From the NCBI GenBank assembly GCA_947494205.1, contig CANLUH010000006.1, positions 62,001-126,000 of the forward strand: a DNA stretch of 64,000 bases, read 5' to 3'. Below are positions 26,431 to 36,662 of the stretch, in pieces. A program made the position numbers and the translations under genes. A model generated the notes under the pieces. It was not told the origin of the DNA. It saw nothing but the letters and a program-made list of their open reading frames with translations, and searched no databases. This DNA is from an uncultured Flavobacteriaceae bacterium (GTDB taxonomy: Bacteria > Bacteroidota > Bacteroidia > Flavobacteriales > Flavobacteriaceae). How positions within the stretch are numbered: position 1 is the first letter of the stretch; each line of letters opens with the position of its first letter.

Positions 26431-29211
26431 CTAATCGTAGAAAAAGGTTCTATCTCTAACTTCTCCTTTTTTACCTAAGCTATTAAATTTCCAGCTAAAC
26501 GTAAACATAAAATACTGTTCTAATACTGTACTTTGCGAATCTTGTATATAATCCTGCGTAGCTATACGTCGTGCATTGGTATTTTGATCTAATAAATCGT
26601 ATACCTTTAGCTGTAATGAGGCTTTATCTTTTAAGAACGAATAGACAACTGTAGCATTCCAAAACCATGCGCTTTTCTGGAAACCTTCTGCCACATCTGG
26701 ATTATAGTTGTAATTAATATCGTTACGCCATTCAAAGTGTTTTGGTAAAAACGTTGCTGTTCTTAAACGTACATTATGATTTCTAAACGAACGATCATCA
26801 AACGCATCTATATCATAACGATTGTTTGTAAACGACACGCTATACGATGGTCTAAACTCCAGAACCTTATCCCAAATATATTCTACACCTAAACTAGGTG
26901 AAAAGGTATTGACTTTACTTGCATATTTTACATCGTTATTAAAGTTTATGTTTCTAGACGTACTCGTTCTTGCACCTACTCTAACACGTATTTTACGAAT
27001 AGAATCTAATTTAAAGTTTTTACTATAATAGCCTCCTAAAGACCCATTATAATTTCCGTTTACATTGGTGTAAGTTGTTCTTCTTGTTAAGGTTTCTGGA
27101 TCTATTATTGTTCTAGACACCACATTATTATCTACTAATGTTACGTTAGAGTATAAAGAAAATCCTGATCTATTTCTCCAATCGTATGCATTGTATCCTG
27201 CATAAAGCGTATGCCTGTTAGAAGGTTCTAAGTTTGGATTACCGACTATTGTATTTAATGGATTAGACACATCTTCAAACGCCTGTAATTGACGTAAAGC
27301 TGGCGGCTGATTTCTTAATCTATAACTAGCATAAACAGATGCTTTGGGACTAAATCTATAATTTAAATTTGAAGAAACTTCTAAGGCTTTAAAATCGCGT
27401 TCAACATTAAATTGTGGTCTTAATAAATCTTGGTTTTTAAGCGTTCTAAACACATAATTAGCACCTACTCTAGCAGATAATTTTTCTCCTCTATATCGTA
27501 TTCTTGCTCCTGGCGAACTTTCTATATCTGTATATTCGAAATCGGTACTTAATGTTTCATTAAACACATTAAAGTCTTGAGAGGTTCCATCTCTATCGAA
27601 AGTACTTTCTCTATTTTCATCTTTATTTCTAGAGTATTCATATTCAAAATTCACAAATAACTTTTTAGGTATAATTGGATAACTATAGGTTAATCCTGTA
27701 TTTATTCCCGAGCTTTTATTTTCTCCATCTGTAAACTGATCTCTAATAATTGTTGCTGGGTTAGTACCAAAAACCTCTGTATCTGAATTTAGAAAATCAT
27801 CACTTTCATCTTTTCTTAAACTATTCTCTAAACTAAATCTTAAAAAAGCACCGTCACTTCCAAAACGCTTTGTTAAACTTAAGTTATTACTAAATTGCTT
27901 TGCTTCTGTATCTACTACAGAACTTACCGTAGATTGGTTTGTTAAATCTCTATTAGAATCGAAGGTATTATCACTACTACTAAATCCTGTTTTACTAGTT
28001 GAAAAACTAAATGAAGGGCGTACATTTATTAAAAATGTAGAATCTACTTTAATTTCAAATTCTGCATTAGCACTGTGACTATCTGTATCGTTTACAGAGC
28101 GAGAACTCGAATTAGAAAAGAATCTAGAGTCTGATAAAATAGTTTCTCTTTCTGATGATGATTCGTTTTCAGAGTTACTAGAAGAATAAAAATAATCTCC
28201 AGAAAGGTCTACTTTTTCGCCTATTTTATCGGCATAATTTGCTCCAGCTATTTGAGAGGTTGTAATACCCTGTCCTCCTCCAAAAGAACGGCCATCTATA
28301 GAAAAAGAGCCATTATTACTAAACGAACGACTATTTCCGCCTCCAAACATTTTTGAGATTTCTCCAAAACTAAACCCTGGTGAATTTGTATTATTCCCTC
28401 CTGCTAAAACACTTATACGTTGGTCATTATCGAACAAGTTAACCATTCCTGCCAATTCGTAACGATCATCTGTTCCCCCACCTGCAGAAACTCGGCCAAA
28501 AACGCCTTTATTGTTTTCTTTCTTAATGGTTAAATTAATCGTTTTACTTTCGGAATCTCCTGCTTCTCCTGTAAAGGCTTCAGACTTTGTTTTTGTATCA
28601 ACGACTTGTATTTTCTCTATAATATCCTTAGTTAAATTTTTAGTAGTTATAGTAGGATCGTTTCCAAAAAACGGTTTTCCATTTACCAAAATCTGGTTCA
28701 CTTCCTTTCCATTTACTTTTATCTTACCTTCTTCATCGACTTCTACTCCTGGTAGTTCTCTTAATAGATCTTCTACGTTAGCATCTTTTTTTGTTTTAAA
28801 AGACTTTACATTAAATTCTAAAGTATCCTTTTTTATAGTTACTGGTGCTGTTGAAGTAATAACCACCTCATCTAAAGCACCAGAATTAACTTCTAACGGA
28901 ATGGTTTCTAAATCAATATTTTGTTTATCTAATTTTATGTTTTTAAAGTATGTTTTATATCCTACATAAGATATATACAGATTTAAACTTGAATCTCCTG
29001 TTTCATCTTCTAAACTAAAAGCTCCATTTTTATCTGTAATGGTGTAAGTTACTAGAGAACTGTCTTTAACTCGTTGGAGATAAACTGTAGCAGCTTCTAA
29101 TTGAGATTGATCATCTTCAGCTATTAATGTTCCTGAAATTTTAAAGGATTTTGATTGTGAAAATGCTAATGACACACACAGAAGTGTCATAAATAATAGT
29201 ACGTTACGCAT
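26431..29211 (-). CDS. TonB-dependent-receptor-like outer membrane beta-barrel protein
   Basis: The protein has 926 residues. A signal peptide (1-19) is followed by a carboxypeptidase-regulatory-like domain (about 22-105; KISGTLIAEDDQSQLEAATV in part), a plug (about 125-220; ELPGVEVDEEGKIKVNGKEV), and a large barrel of the OMP_b-brl type with a C-terminal aromatic residue pattern (TFSWKF). No SusD-like gene is adjacent, so this is not a SusCD pair. It probably transports or binds an unknown ligand at the outer membrane. Confidence 0.88.
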   Translation of the reverse strand: MRNVLLFMTLLCVSLAFSQSKSFKISGTLIAEDDQSQLEAATVYLQRVKDSSLVTYTITDKNGAFSLEDETGDSSLNLYISYVGYKTYFKNIKLDKQNIDLETIPLEVNSGALDEVVITSTAPVTIKKDTLEFNVKSFKTKKDANVEDLLRELPGVEVDEEGKIKVNGKEVNQILVNGKPFFGNDPTITTKNLTKDIIEKIQVVDTKTKSEAFTGEAGDSESKTINLTIKKENNKGVFGRVSAGGGTDDRYELAGMVNLFDNDQRISVLAGGNNTNSPGFSFGEISKMFGGGNSRSFSNNGSFSIDGRSFGGGQGITTSQIAGANYADKIGEKVDLSGDYFYSSSNSENESSSERETILSDSRFFSNSSSRSVNDTDSHSANAEFEIKVDSTFLINVRPSFSFSTSKTGFSSSDNTFDSNRDLTNQSTVSSVVDTEAKQFSNNLSLTKRFGSDGAFLRFSLENSLRKDESDDFLNSDTEVFGTNPATIIRDQFTDGENKSSGINTGLTYSYPIIPKKLFVNFEYEYSRNKDENRESTFDRDGTSQDFNVFNETLSTDFEYTDIESSPGARIRYRGEKLSARVGANYVFRTLKNQDLLRPQFNVERDFKALEVSSNLNYRFSPKASVYASYRLRNQPPALRQLQAFEDVSNPLNTIVGNPNLEPSNRHTLYAGYNAYDWRNRSGFSLYSNVTLVDNNVVSRTIIDPETLTRRTTYTNVNGNYNGSLGGYYSKNFKLDSIRKIRVRVGARTSTSRNINFNNDVKYASKVNTFSPSLGVEYIWDKVLEFRPSYSVSFTNNRYDIDAFDDRSFRNHNVRLRTATFLPKHFEWRNDINYNYNPDVAEGFQKSAWFWNATVVYSFLKDKASLQLKVYDLLDQNTNARRIATQDYIQDSQSTVLEQYFMFTFSWKFNSLGKKGEVRDRTFFYD

Positions 29212-29356
29212 AGTTAGTGTTACTAATTTTTTTTAATGATTGATGATAATATTAGCTTATAACACTTACTATTTTAAATTATTGCTATGCCCTCCACTTT
29301 ATCTTGCAATAACCTTAAATAATAAGGGGTTTACTGTTTTTAAAGCCGCGAATATA

Positions 29357-29389
29357 ATTCCTTTAATAGGTAGCTTTTCTTAAAGGAAT
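29357..29389 (-). promoter_or_regulatory. Inverted repeat between the lectin gene and the receptor gene
   Basis: ATTCCTTTAA and TTAAAGGAAT form a 10-bp perfect inverted repeat with a 13-nt spacer, between two minus-strand genes. There is no T-run after it, so it may be a weak terminator of the upstream gene or a regulatory site of the receptor gene. Confidence 0.4.
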
Positions 29390-29465
29390 GGTAAAGTTTT
29401 ACTACTAAATGTTATTTTTTGTAATAATCATTAAGATATACTTAACGTTTACGTAGTGGTGTTTC

Positions 29466-31898
29466 TTAGATTTTTAAAGTGAAGTGCCCTTTAAATATTC
29501 TACCATCTTGTAATTCTAATACAAACCAATAGTCTGAATTTGGTAAACGTTTTCCTTTGTAATTACCATCCCAACGATCGTTAGGATTAGATAATTGGTA
29601 TAACAATTTGCCATAACGGTCGAAAATTTGAACTTTAGTATTAGGTTGAAATTGAGAAGAGATACCTTGTATTTGCCAAGTTTCGTTTACACCATCTCCA
29701 TTTGGTGTAAATACATTAGGGAAGCCTATTACAGAAATGGCCTGTTCTATTATACCACAATCGTTTTTTATATCCTTTATATATAAGGTATAAATTCCTG
29801 CTTCTACATTTTGAAACGTATTTGATATTTGATAAGGTCCATTAATATCATTTAAAGCATACACATATTCACCATCTCCTTCTGCCAAAACAGTGATACT
29901 ATTATTAAGTGTAACATCTATAACTTGAATATTGTCTACAGTTGCTATATTAGAAGGACTTACGGTTATTGTTTTTACTTTAGAACATAGTGTTGTATTG
30001 TCTGTAACTGTTACTGTATATACTCCTGTTTCATTGACTTCTATTTCTGGTGTTACTTCCATTGTAGACCAATTAAAGGTATAATTGGGATTATTAGTAC
30101 CTACTGATAATGTAATGGTTTCTGGAAATGTGTTAGTACAATAAAGCACTTCTTCTTCGCTATCTACTTCTGGTAATGTATTAACTTGTAAAGACAGTTC
30201 ACTAATAGCATAACAACTTCCATCTTGTATTATTCTTGCATAGATGATTTGATTGTAGGCTATAGTATTGGTATAAGGATTGGGTAATTGATTGACTTCT
30301 AAAAAAGCATTCTCGTAAGTTTCATAATATGATACTGTTAAGCCTGCTGGTAGCCCCATTAGCACTTGACTATCTGCTAATGATAAATTAAATGCTGCCA
30401 TACCATCTTCAACACTATCATCACACAGCTCTAAAAAAGCATTACTAGCAGTTGTTACACTCACCTGTAAAATAACTTCTGTTGTATTGGCACATCCTGT
30501 AACTGTATTAACTACTTCCGCATAAATGGTTTGCGGATTAAATGTATTATTATAATTAGCTCCATTAATTGGCATTGTTAAACCTGCATCTTGAAAATAA
30601 TTAATTATAATATTATTAGTTGCTCCTCCAACAATGTCATTAAAGTTATTATTAATATTAAAAGAGGACAAACCTTCTGCTGTACTATTATCGTTACATT
30701 GTACAATGGTTATAGGATTAGCTTCTGGGATTGTATTAATTGTTGCTGTAATGGGAGTTCTTGTTCCTGTTGTACAAGCTCCAAAGATTGGTAATATCCA
30801 AAATGTTGTTGTTGTATTAATTGATATATTATACGAAAACCCAGTATGTATTGGTGTGGTAGCCGTTTCAGATTCAAACCACAATACATCGTCTGTATTT
30901 GTTTCTACACTTAAACTTACTTCACCTTCTCCACATCTACTATCTTCTGTAATACTAATTAATTCTGTTGCAATTATTTTTGTACTTGCAGAAAGATTAA
31001 TGTCCGGCTCTCCTGGAAAGCCTCCAAACTCAACTAAATAACCTTGTGGATGATATGGGTTATTAACATCTGGATCACCTCCATTTGGTAAATCGTTCCA
31101 AGATCCTGGCTGCCCTATACTTGGATCTGTTATATGTGCATAATCTTCATTACCTCCAAAATTATTTGGTTCTTGCGCATTCCAGAATGTAAAAGCACCA
31201 TTTTGTGCGTTTCCATTTATAGCTCCTATCCAAATTACTGTTCCTGCTTCTGGTCCGGTTACCCATTCCCAAGTTCCTTCTAAAGCTTCATCAGATGCTC
31301 CAATCCAACCTGTTCCTGGACTTTGCTCTCCTGCTAATTGAGATTCTTCTGCTGTTGTTATCGTTGCTAAATAGCCTTGCAGTCCAAAAAAGGTCTGTGC
31401 TTCTGCCGCTGCTTTTGCAGCAGTCCAAGTGATACTTGTCTGTGCTACATAAAAGTAGTAATGACCTGTTGAGGGTAAATAATTTGCATTTCCAATATTA
31501 ATAGAAAAAAACTTGTCGTTTGCAATAGTGGTTGCTGTTGTTTCGAAAACTACAGCTTCTATCGCTGTTTCAAACTCTAAAAATGTAGCTGGCCCTGTTA
31601 ACGTTAATTCTCCCTGATTTACAGACCAAGATGCTGTAATATTAGGATGTGCCCCAGTTAAGTCAAGACTATCTTCCCCCAATGTATAGCCTTGAGAAAT
31701 TTGTATAACAACAACATCTAGAGAAGTATCGCCAACATCTGGATCTGTAATGCTAACATTTGTTGCTATATTAATAGCATTGCCTTCGCAAAAACCTTGT
31801 TCGCCTTCTGCAATAATTGTAGGCGGAGCATCTTGAGCCCAACATTTACCGAATAGTAATACAAAAAATAAGAATAATGATATTATTTTACCATACAT
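29466..31898 (-). CDS. T9SS type B secreted protein with C-type lectin domain
   Basis: The protein has 810 residues. A signal peptide ends CWAQ. After a cadherin-like or Ig-like segment there is a C-type lectin fold (about 140-295): TAAKAAAEAQ, GYLATITTAEE, GWIGASDE, the sugar-binding EPNNFGG motif and WNDLP. Several Ig-like segments follow, and the C-terminal gliding-type sorting domain has VFTPNGDGVNETW and NSDYWFVLEL. It is probably a cell-surface adhesin that binds sugars with calcium; EPN usually favours mannose-type ligands. Confidence 0.88.
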   Translation of the reverse strand: MYGKIISLFLFFVLLFGKCWAQDAPPTIIAEGEQGFCEGNAINIATNVSITDPDVGDTSLDVVVIQISQGYTLGEDSLDLTGAHPNITASWSVNQGELTLTGPATFLEFETAIEAVVFETTATTIANDKFFSINIGNANYLPSTGHYYFYVAQTSITWTAAKAAAEAQTFFGLQGYLATITTAEESQLAGEQSPGTGWIGASDEALEGTWEWVTGPEAGTVIWIGAINGNAQNGAFTFWNAQEPNNFGGNEDYAHITDPSIGQPGSWNDLPNGGDPDVNNPYHPQGYLVEFGGFPGEPDINLSASTKIIATELISITEDSRCGEGEVSLSVETNTDDVLWFESETATTPIHTGFSYNISINTTTTFWILPIFGACTTGTRTPITATINTIPEANPITIVQCNDNSTAEGLSSFNINNNFNDIVGGATNNIIINYFQDAGLTMPINGANYNNTFNPQTIYAEVVNTVTGCANTTEVILQVSVTTASNAFLELCDDSVEDGMAAFNLSLADSQVLMGLPAGLTVSYYETYENAFLEVNQLPNPYTNTIAYNQIIYARIIQDGSCYAISELSLQVNTLPEVDSEEEVLYCTNTFPETITLSVGTNNPNYTFNWSTMEVTPEIEVNETGVYTVTVTDNTTLCSKVKTITVSPSNIATVDNIQVIDVTLNNSITVLAEGDGEYVYALNDINGPYQISNTFQNVEAGIYTLYIKDIKNDCGIIEQAISVIGFPNVFTPNGDGVNETWQIQGISSQFQPNTKVQIFDRYGKLLYQLSNPNDRWDGNYKGKRLPNSDYWFVLELQDGRIFKGHFTLKI

Positions 31899-31930
31899 GT
31901 GCTTAAATAACTACTTTGTAATAAATGTAG

Positions 31931-33241
31931 TTATTTTTTTCTCATATACACACTAATTGGCACGCCTTTAAAATCATATATTTCTCTTAGCTTGTTTTCT
32001 AGGAAACGTTTGTATGCTTCTCTAACGTATTGCGGTAGGTTACAAAAAAATGCAAATTGCGGTTGCGGTGTTGGCAATTGCATAATGTATTTTATTTTAA
32101 CAAACTTCCCTTTATATGCTGGTGGTGGGTAGTGTTCTATTATTGGTAGTAACGTATCGTTAAGTTCGCTTGTTTTTATTTTTTTCGTTCTATTATTGTA
32201 AACTTCTACAGCTGTTTCAATTGCTTTAAAAATACGTTGTTTGGTTAGTGCCGAAATAAATACAATGGGCACATCTGTAAATGGTTCCATTTGTTTGCGA
32301 ATTACTTTTTCGAATTCTTTTGTCGTTTTATGGTCTTTCTCTACTAAGTCCCATTTGTTTACTAATACAACTACTCCTTTTCTGTTACGTTCTGCAAGCC
32401 AAAATATATTCTGTACTTGGCCATCGAATCCTCTATTTGCATCTAACACTAATAAGCAAACGTCTGCATGTTCTATTGCACGTACACTTCGCATTACCGA
32501 ATAAAATTCTAAATCTTCTTTTACTTTAGATTTTTTACGTATTCCTGCCGTATCTACTAGATTAAAATCGAATCCGAAACGATTGTATTTGGTATCTATT
32601 GAATCTCTTGTTGTTCCTGCTATATCTGTAACAATGTAACGATCTTCTCCAATTAATGCATTTATAAAAGATGATTTTCCTGCATTTGGTCTACCTACTA
32701 CAGCAAAACGTGGCAATGCTTCTTCTGCTTCCTCTGCTTCTTCAGTTTCTGGTAATGCTTCTACTAAAGCATCTAATAAGTCTCCTGTTCCACTACCATT
32801 AATACTAGCAATGGTGTAATAATCACCTAAACCTAAAGAATAAAATTCTACAGCATCTTCTTCCCTTTTACCATTATCTACTTTGTTTACAACTAAAAAG
32901 ACTGGCTTTTTTACTTTACGTAATAGTGTCGCAACATCTTCGTCCATTCCAGTTACGCCATCTTCAACGTTTACCATAAAAATAATGGCATCGGCTTCAT
33001 CTATTGCTAACTCAACTTGCTTATCTATTTCTTCTTCAAAAATATCGTCGCTTCCTTTTACATATCCGCCTGTATCTATTAACGAAAATTCTTTACCGTT
33101 CCAATCACTTTTTCCGTAGTGACGATCTCTTGTTACACCGCTTACGGCATCTACAATGGCTTCTCTACGTTGTATTAAACGGTTAAAGAATGTTGATTTC
33201 CCTACATTTGGTCTTCCTACTATGGCTACTATATTACTCAT
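31931..33241 (-). CDS. der: Ribosome biogenesis GTPase Der (EngA)
   Basis: The protein has 436 residues, the normal length. There are two tandem GTPase domains, [12 protein letters not shown] / DTGG / NKVD and [12 protein letters not shown] / DTAG / NKWD, then a KH-like C-terminal domain. Der acts in maturation of the 50S subunit. A TACTTTTG promoter box lies about 65 bp upstream. Confidence 0.98.
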   Translation of the reverse strand: MSNIVAIVGRPNVGKSTFFNRLIQRREAIVDAVSGVTRDRHYGKSDWNGKEFSLIDTGGYVKGSDDIFEEEIDKQVELAIDEADAIIFMVNVEDGVTGMDEDVATLLRKVKKPVFLVVNKVDNGKREEDAVEFYSLGLGDYYTIASINGSGTGDLLDALVEALPETEEAEEAEEALPRFAVVGRPNAGKSSFINALIGEDRYIVTDIAGTTRDSIDTKYNRFGFDFNLVDTAGIRKKSKVKEDLEFYSVMRSVRAIEHADVCLLVLDANRGFDGQVQNIFWLAERNRKGVVVLVNKWDLVEKDHKTTKEFEKVIRKQMEPFTDVPIVFISALTKQRIFKAIETAVEVYNNRTKKIKTSELNDTLLPIIEHYPPPAYKGKFVKIKYIMQLPTPQPQFAFFCNLPQYVREAYKRFLENKLREIYDFKGVPISVYMRKK

Positions 33242-33304
33242 AATGCATTAACTACCTGATTAACAACTAGAATTTGATTGTAGTATCTAATCAGAAATTT
33301 TTTG

Positions 33305-33312
33305 CAAAAGTA
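33305..33312 (-). promoter_or_regulatory. Bacteroidota -7 box of der
   Basis: The minus strand reads TACTTTTG, matching TAnnTTTG, about 64 bp before the der start. No clear -33 element is seen. Confidence 0.45.
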
Positions 33313-33393
33313 TGAAATATCCTGATGTGTACTAGCTTTTTACCATTATTAAAGAAAAAATAGTAATTTAAAGGTCTTAAAGTCATACTACAC

Positions 33394-33885
33394 ATGAGTT
33401 CTACAGACACTATAGTTTTAAGACCTCGATTTAAATTTGAATTAAATCAAGACTACGAAACTGCCTTGAAAGCTTTTGATAACTGCACTCAAGACATATT
33501 TATAGTTTCTCGTGTAGATCACCATGTCTTTATAAAATTCCCAAAACAAAAACAGCAATTCTGGACACCTCAATTGCATTTAGAAATTGAAGAAGTAACC
33601 ACTAATCGTAGTTTAGTAAAAGGATTATTTGGACCTAACCCAAAAGTTTGGACGTTTTTTATGTTCCTACATTTTATTGTAGTCGGTTTATTTATCGCTT
33701 TTGCTATATGGACGTATACCAATATTACTCTAAATAAAGAGTATATGTTACAGATTTGGGGTATGTTATTTATGGTTATTATTTGGTTTGTACTTTATTT
33801 TGCTGGAAGCATCGGTAGAACATCTAATAAAAACGAAATATTAGCGCTTTATAACTTTATGAAATCTAAACTAGATGTAACATAA
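33394..33885 (+). CDS. Small membrane protein of unknown function
   Basis: The protein has 163 residues. The soluble N-terminal 80 residues include VDHHVFIKFPKQKQQFW. Two transmembrane helices follow, about 85-107 and 120-141, with a short cytoplasmic tail. It lies between the divergent der gene and a convergent lipoprotein gene. The family is not recognised. Confidence 0.7.
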   Translation: MSSTDTIVLRPRFKFELNQDYETALKAFDNCTQDIFIVSRVDHHVFIKFPKQKQQFWTPQLHLEIEEVTTNRSLVKGLFGPNPKVWTFFMFLHFIVVGLFIAFAIWTYTNITLNKEYMLQIWGMLFMVIIWFVLYFAGSIGRTSNKNEILALYNFMKSKLDVT

Positions 33886-33912
33886 AAAGCTCCACAATAT
33901 GTGAAGCTTTTT
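33884..33912. terminator. Bidirectional terminator
   Basis: AAAAAGCT and AGCTTTTT flank CACA-ATA-TGTG arms with one mismatch, giving a stem of about 12 bp. It lies between two convergent genes and overlaps the first one's stop. Confidence 0.7.
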
Positions 33913-33935
33913 ATGTATTATTTTATAATACTAAC

Positions 33936-35453
33936 TTATTGATTCTCGTAAAAAGTAACGGTACCACTATCTTCATTAGAGACTACTAATAAATCTTTTC
34001 CTGTAGGGCTTTCGTTTGCAGGAATTACTAACAAGCCTTCTGGCGCCTCATCTCCGTTATGTGATAGAATGGTTAAAAATGTTGGTGCTAATGGGTTAGT
34101 AATATCGTAAACCATTACTTGATCAGTACGTTCTAATCCTACAAAAAGTACGTAACGTTGGTTTCCTATATTTAAAACCTCTACACTTTCTGGTTCTGCA
34201 CCTTTATCGTCGCTTCGTTTGTCTTCATCGTTAAAACGCTCTGGTGTCATAACTAACGTTTCTGTTGCTATACTGTTACCACTATCGTAAACTAAGTTTC
34301 CATTTGCAGACCAAATACTAAATGAACGTGCTCCATAACTATAAATTTGATCCACATCGTTATCATTATCAGTGTCTCCTAATGTTGTCGTTGTTTTTAA
34401 GCGTCCTAAGTTTATTTCGTTTTGGTAATCTCCTGAAACTGGATAAGCAGTTTCATCTAAAATTAAATCTTCTACGCGTTCTTCTTCGCTAAAGCCATCG
34501 TAATCTCTTGCATCTCCTTCATTAGCCGATATTATATATTCTGTTCCTCCTATATTTACCGCAACAATAGCATCTGGCTGGTATATTCCTTTTACCCTCC
34601 AGTTTTTAAGTATTGTTTCCATGTCTTTATCGCTAGCATCTATTGCGTTACCAGATTGATTGTAGTCTTTATAACCTAATGGATATATTGCTTCTATTGT
34701 TTTACTCACTAAATTTACTTTAGCAATACCATTGTTTTCTTGTAAAGATACCCACGCTGTTTTAGAATCTTTAGATATTGTTATGTATTCTGGTTCTACA
34801 TCTTTTGCTAAATCTGCACCTGGGCCAAAGACTCTAAATCCTTGTGCTTCTAATGTAGACTCCTGTGCATTAAAGGCTTCAAAATCTAATGTTGTTACAG
34901 TATTATCTAAAAGATTAATAATACTAACGCTCCCTTCAGGGTCTATTGTATAATCATCGTTTGGTTCTCCTTCGTTAGCGCAAACAATTAAATTACCATC
35001 TTTTGAAAAGGTTACCATATCTGGTAATGCACCAACTGTATATTCATTTAATAGTGTTAAATTAGTTGCATTGTAAACTAAAATCTTTCCTAGATTTTGT
35101 TTTACTGGCGCTTCTACTGCAACAGCTAATTTCCCATTATAAGTAGCAACACTATTTGGAGCACCAAAAGTATTTAAGCTAATAGCTGTTTCTTCTACAG
35201 GTGTGTCTAAGTTTTCAATATTATAAACAGAAACAACATTAGATTCTGAGTTGGTTACAAATAGTTTTTTGGAAACAGCATCGTAAGCAGATATTTCTGC
35301 TGCGCCTTCTCCCCAAACGGTTATTGTTGTTTTGTACTGAAAGTTTACCGTTGTGTTTATTGGTAATTCTTCTGTTGTTGCGTCATCATCGTTTTGACAA
35401 CTAAAACCTAGCATTAATGCACATGCTAGAATAGATTTTGTAAAGGTTTTCAT
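33936..35453 (-). CDS. Choice-of-anchor I family lipoprotein (beta-propeller)
   Basis: The start was moved to 35453 because MKTFTKSILACALMLGFSC is a clean lipoprotein signal; the longer frame adds eight residues before it. The mature protein (about 490 residues) has propeller blades with GALPDMVTFSKDGNLIVCAN in part, ANEGEPNDDY, ANEGDARDYDGF, and a C-terminal GDEAPEGLLVIP. These are all hallmarks of the choice-of-anchor I / alkaline-phosphatase-associated family. NDDD after the Cys suggests surface display. The function is unknown. Confidence 0.82.
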   Translation of the reverse strand: MKTFTKSILACALMLGFSCQNDDDATTEELPINTTVNFQYKTTITVWGEGAAEISAYDAVSKKLFVTNSESNVVSVYNIENLDTPVEETAISLNTFGAPNSVATYNGKLAVAVEAPVKQNLGKILVYNATNLTLLNEYTVGALPDMVTFSKDGNLIVCANEGEPNDDYTIDPEGSVSIINLLDNTVTTLDFEAFNAQESTLEAQGFRVFGPGADLAKDVEPEYITISKDSKTAWVSLQENNGIAKVNLVSKTIEAIYPLGYKDYNQSGNAIDASDKDMETILKNWRVKGIYQPDAIVAVNIGGTEYIISANEGDARDYDGFSEEERVEDLILDETAYPVSGDYQNEINLGRLKTTTTLGDTDNDNDVDQIYSYGARSFSIWSANGNLVYDSGNSIATETLVMTPERFNDEDKRSDDKGAEPESVEVLNIGNQRYVLFVGLERTDQVMVYDITNPLAPTFLTILSHNGDEAPEGLLVIPANESPTGKDLLVVSNEDSGTVTFYENQ

Positions 35454-35533
35454 TTTTGGATTTTTAATTAATTCCAAATATGAAACTCTTTTTTTACCTT
35501 AATGTTAAGAGAATTAAAAGTAACTATTAGCTT

Positions 35534-36418
35534 TTACTTCTGATTGTAACCAAAACGTTTCAACTGGTTTTGATTGCTCCTCCAGTTTTTATTTACTTTA
35601 ACGTATAGTTCTAAATGCACTTGCTTATCAAAAAACTTTTCTAAGTCTTTTCTCGCCTCTACTCCTACACGTTTTAAAGCACTTCCTTTATGCCCAATTA
35701 TAATTCCTTTTTGGGTTTCGCGCTCTACCATAATAACAGCACGCATACGGATAATGTTTTCTTCTTCGAAAAATTCCTCTGTATCTACTTCAACAGCATA
35801 AGGAATTTCCTTTTTGTAGTGCATTAAAATTTTCTCTCTAATTTTTTCGTTTACAAAAAAGCGTTCTGGCTTATCAGTTAATTGATCTTTAGGATAAAAT
35901 GGCGGCGACTCAGGTAAGAGTTCTATAATTCTATCAAACACTTCTCTAACATTAAAACCTTCTAGTGCTGAAATAGGTATAATTTCTGCATTTGGCACTT
36001 TTTCTGCCCACAATTGTACTTGCTCTACTAATTGTTCTTGATTAGAGGTATCTATTTTATTAATTAGTAATAAAACTGGAATTTTAGCATTAGTTATTTT
36101 TTTAAAAAAGGCTTCGTCTTTTAATTCTTTTTCACCAACCTCTACCATATAGATTAATAAATCGGCATCATCGAACGCAGATTTCACAAAATCCATCATA
36201 GAGGATTGTAACTCGTAAGCTGGTTTTATAATACCCGGTGTGTCTGATAATACCACTTGAAAATCGTCTCCATTTACGATACCTAAAATACGATGGCGCG
36301 TTGTTTGCGCCTTAGATGTTATTATAGATAATTTTTCTCCCACAAAGGCATTCATAAGTGTCGATTTCCCTACATTGGGATTTCCTATTATGTTTACAAA
36401 ACCTGCTTTATGACTCAT
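35534..36418 (-). CDS. era: GTPase Era
   Basis: The protein has 294 residues, the normal length. The G motifs GNPNVGKSTL, DTPG and NKID are followed by a KH RNA-binding domain with GIIIGHKGSALKRVG. Era binds the 3' end of 16S rRNA during 30S maturation. A TAACTTTG promoter box lies 23 bp upstream. Confidence 0.98.
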   Translation of the reverse strand: MSHKAGFVNIIGNPNVGKSTLMNAFVGEKLSIITSKAQTTRHRILGIVNGDDFQVVLSDTPGIIKPAYELQSSMMDFVKSAFDDADLLIYMVEVGEKELKDEAFFKKITNAKIPVLLLINKIDTSNQEQLVEQVQLWAEKVPNAEIIPISALEGFNVREVFDRIIELLPESPPFYPKDQLTDKPERFFVNEKIREKILMHYKKEIPYAVEVDTEEFFEEENIIRMRAVIMVERETQKGIIIGHKGSALKRVGVEARKDLEKFFDKQVHLELYVKVNKNWRSNQNQLKRFGYNQK

Positions 36419-36440
36419 GTCTTTCTTTTTTATTACGCTG

Positions 36441-36448
36441 CAAAGTTA
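36441..36448 (-). promoter_or_regulatory. Bacteroidota -7 box of era
   Basis: The minus strand reads TAACTTTG followed by C, a strong match to TAnnTTTG, 23 bp before the start. Confidence 0.5.
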
Positions 36449-36662
36449 CAACCTTGATTTGTTTATTCCACTTTTATTAAACATAATACTTTTTGTTATA
36501 ACTATATTTTGCTATACAATTCTTACATTATTATTGGAAGGAGCAATAAATTTAAATTTTACACTTAGCTTATACTAAAAAGTTTCTATCTTAACCTTTT
36601 ATTGTTAATGTATATATTTTGTTGCTTTCCCTAAGAGCAATCTAATGTTTTAATTTATAATT

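Noticed and set aside
28511-28969. 152-aa antisense reading frame inside the TonB-type receptor gene
   Set aside because: It lies wholly within a clear gene on the other strand, and its hydrophobic composition follows from the reverse complement of barrel codons.
30591-31041. Antisense frames inside the type B lectin gene
   Set aside because: They are shadows of a well-supported gene, with no start context or homology pattern.
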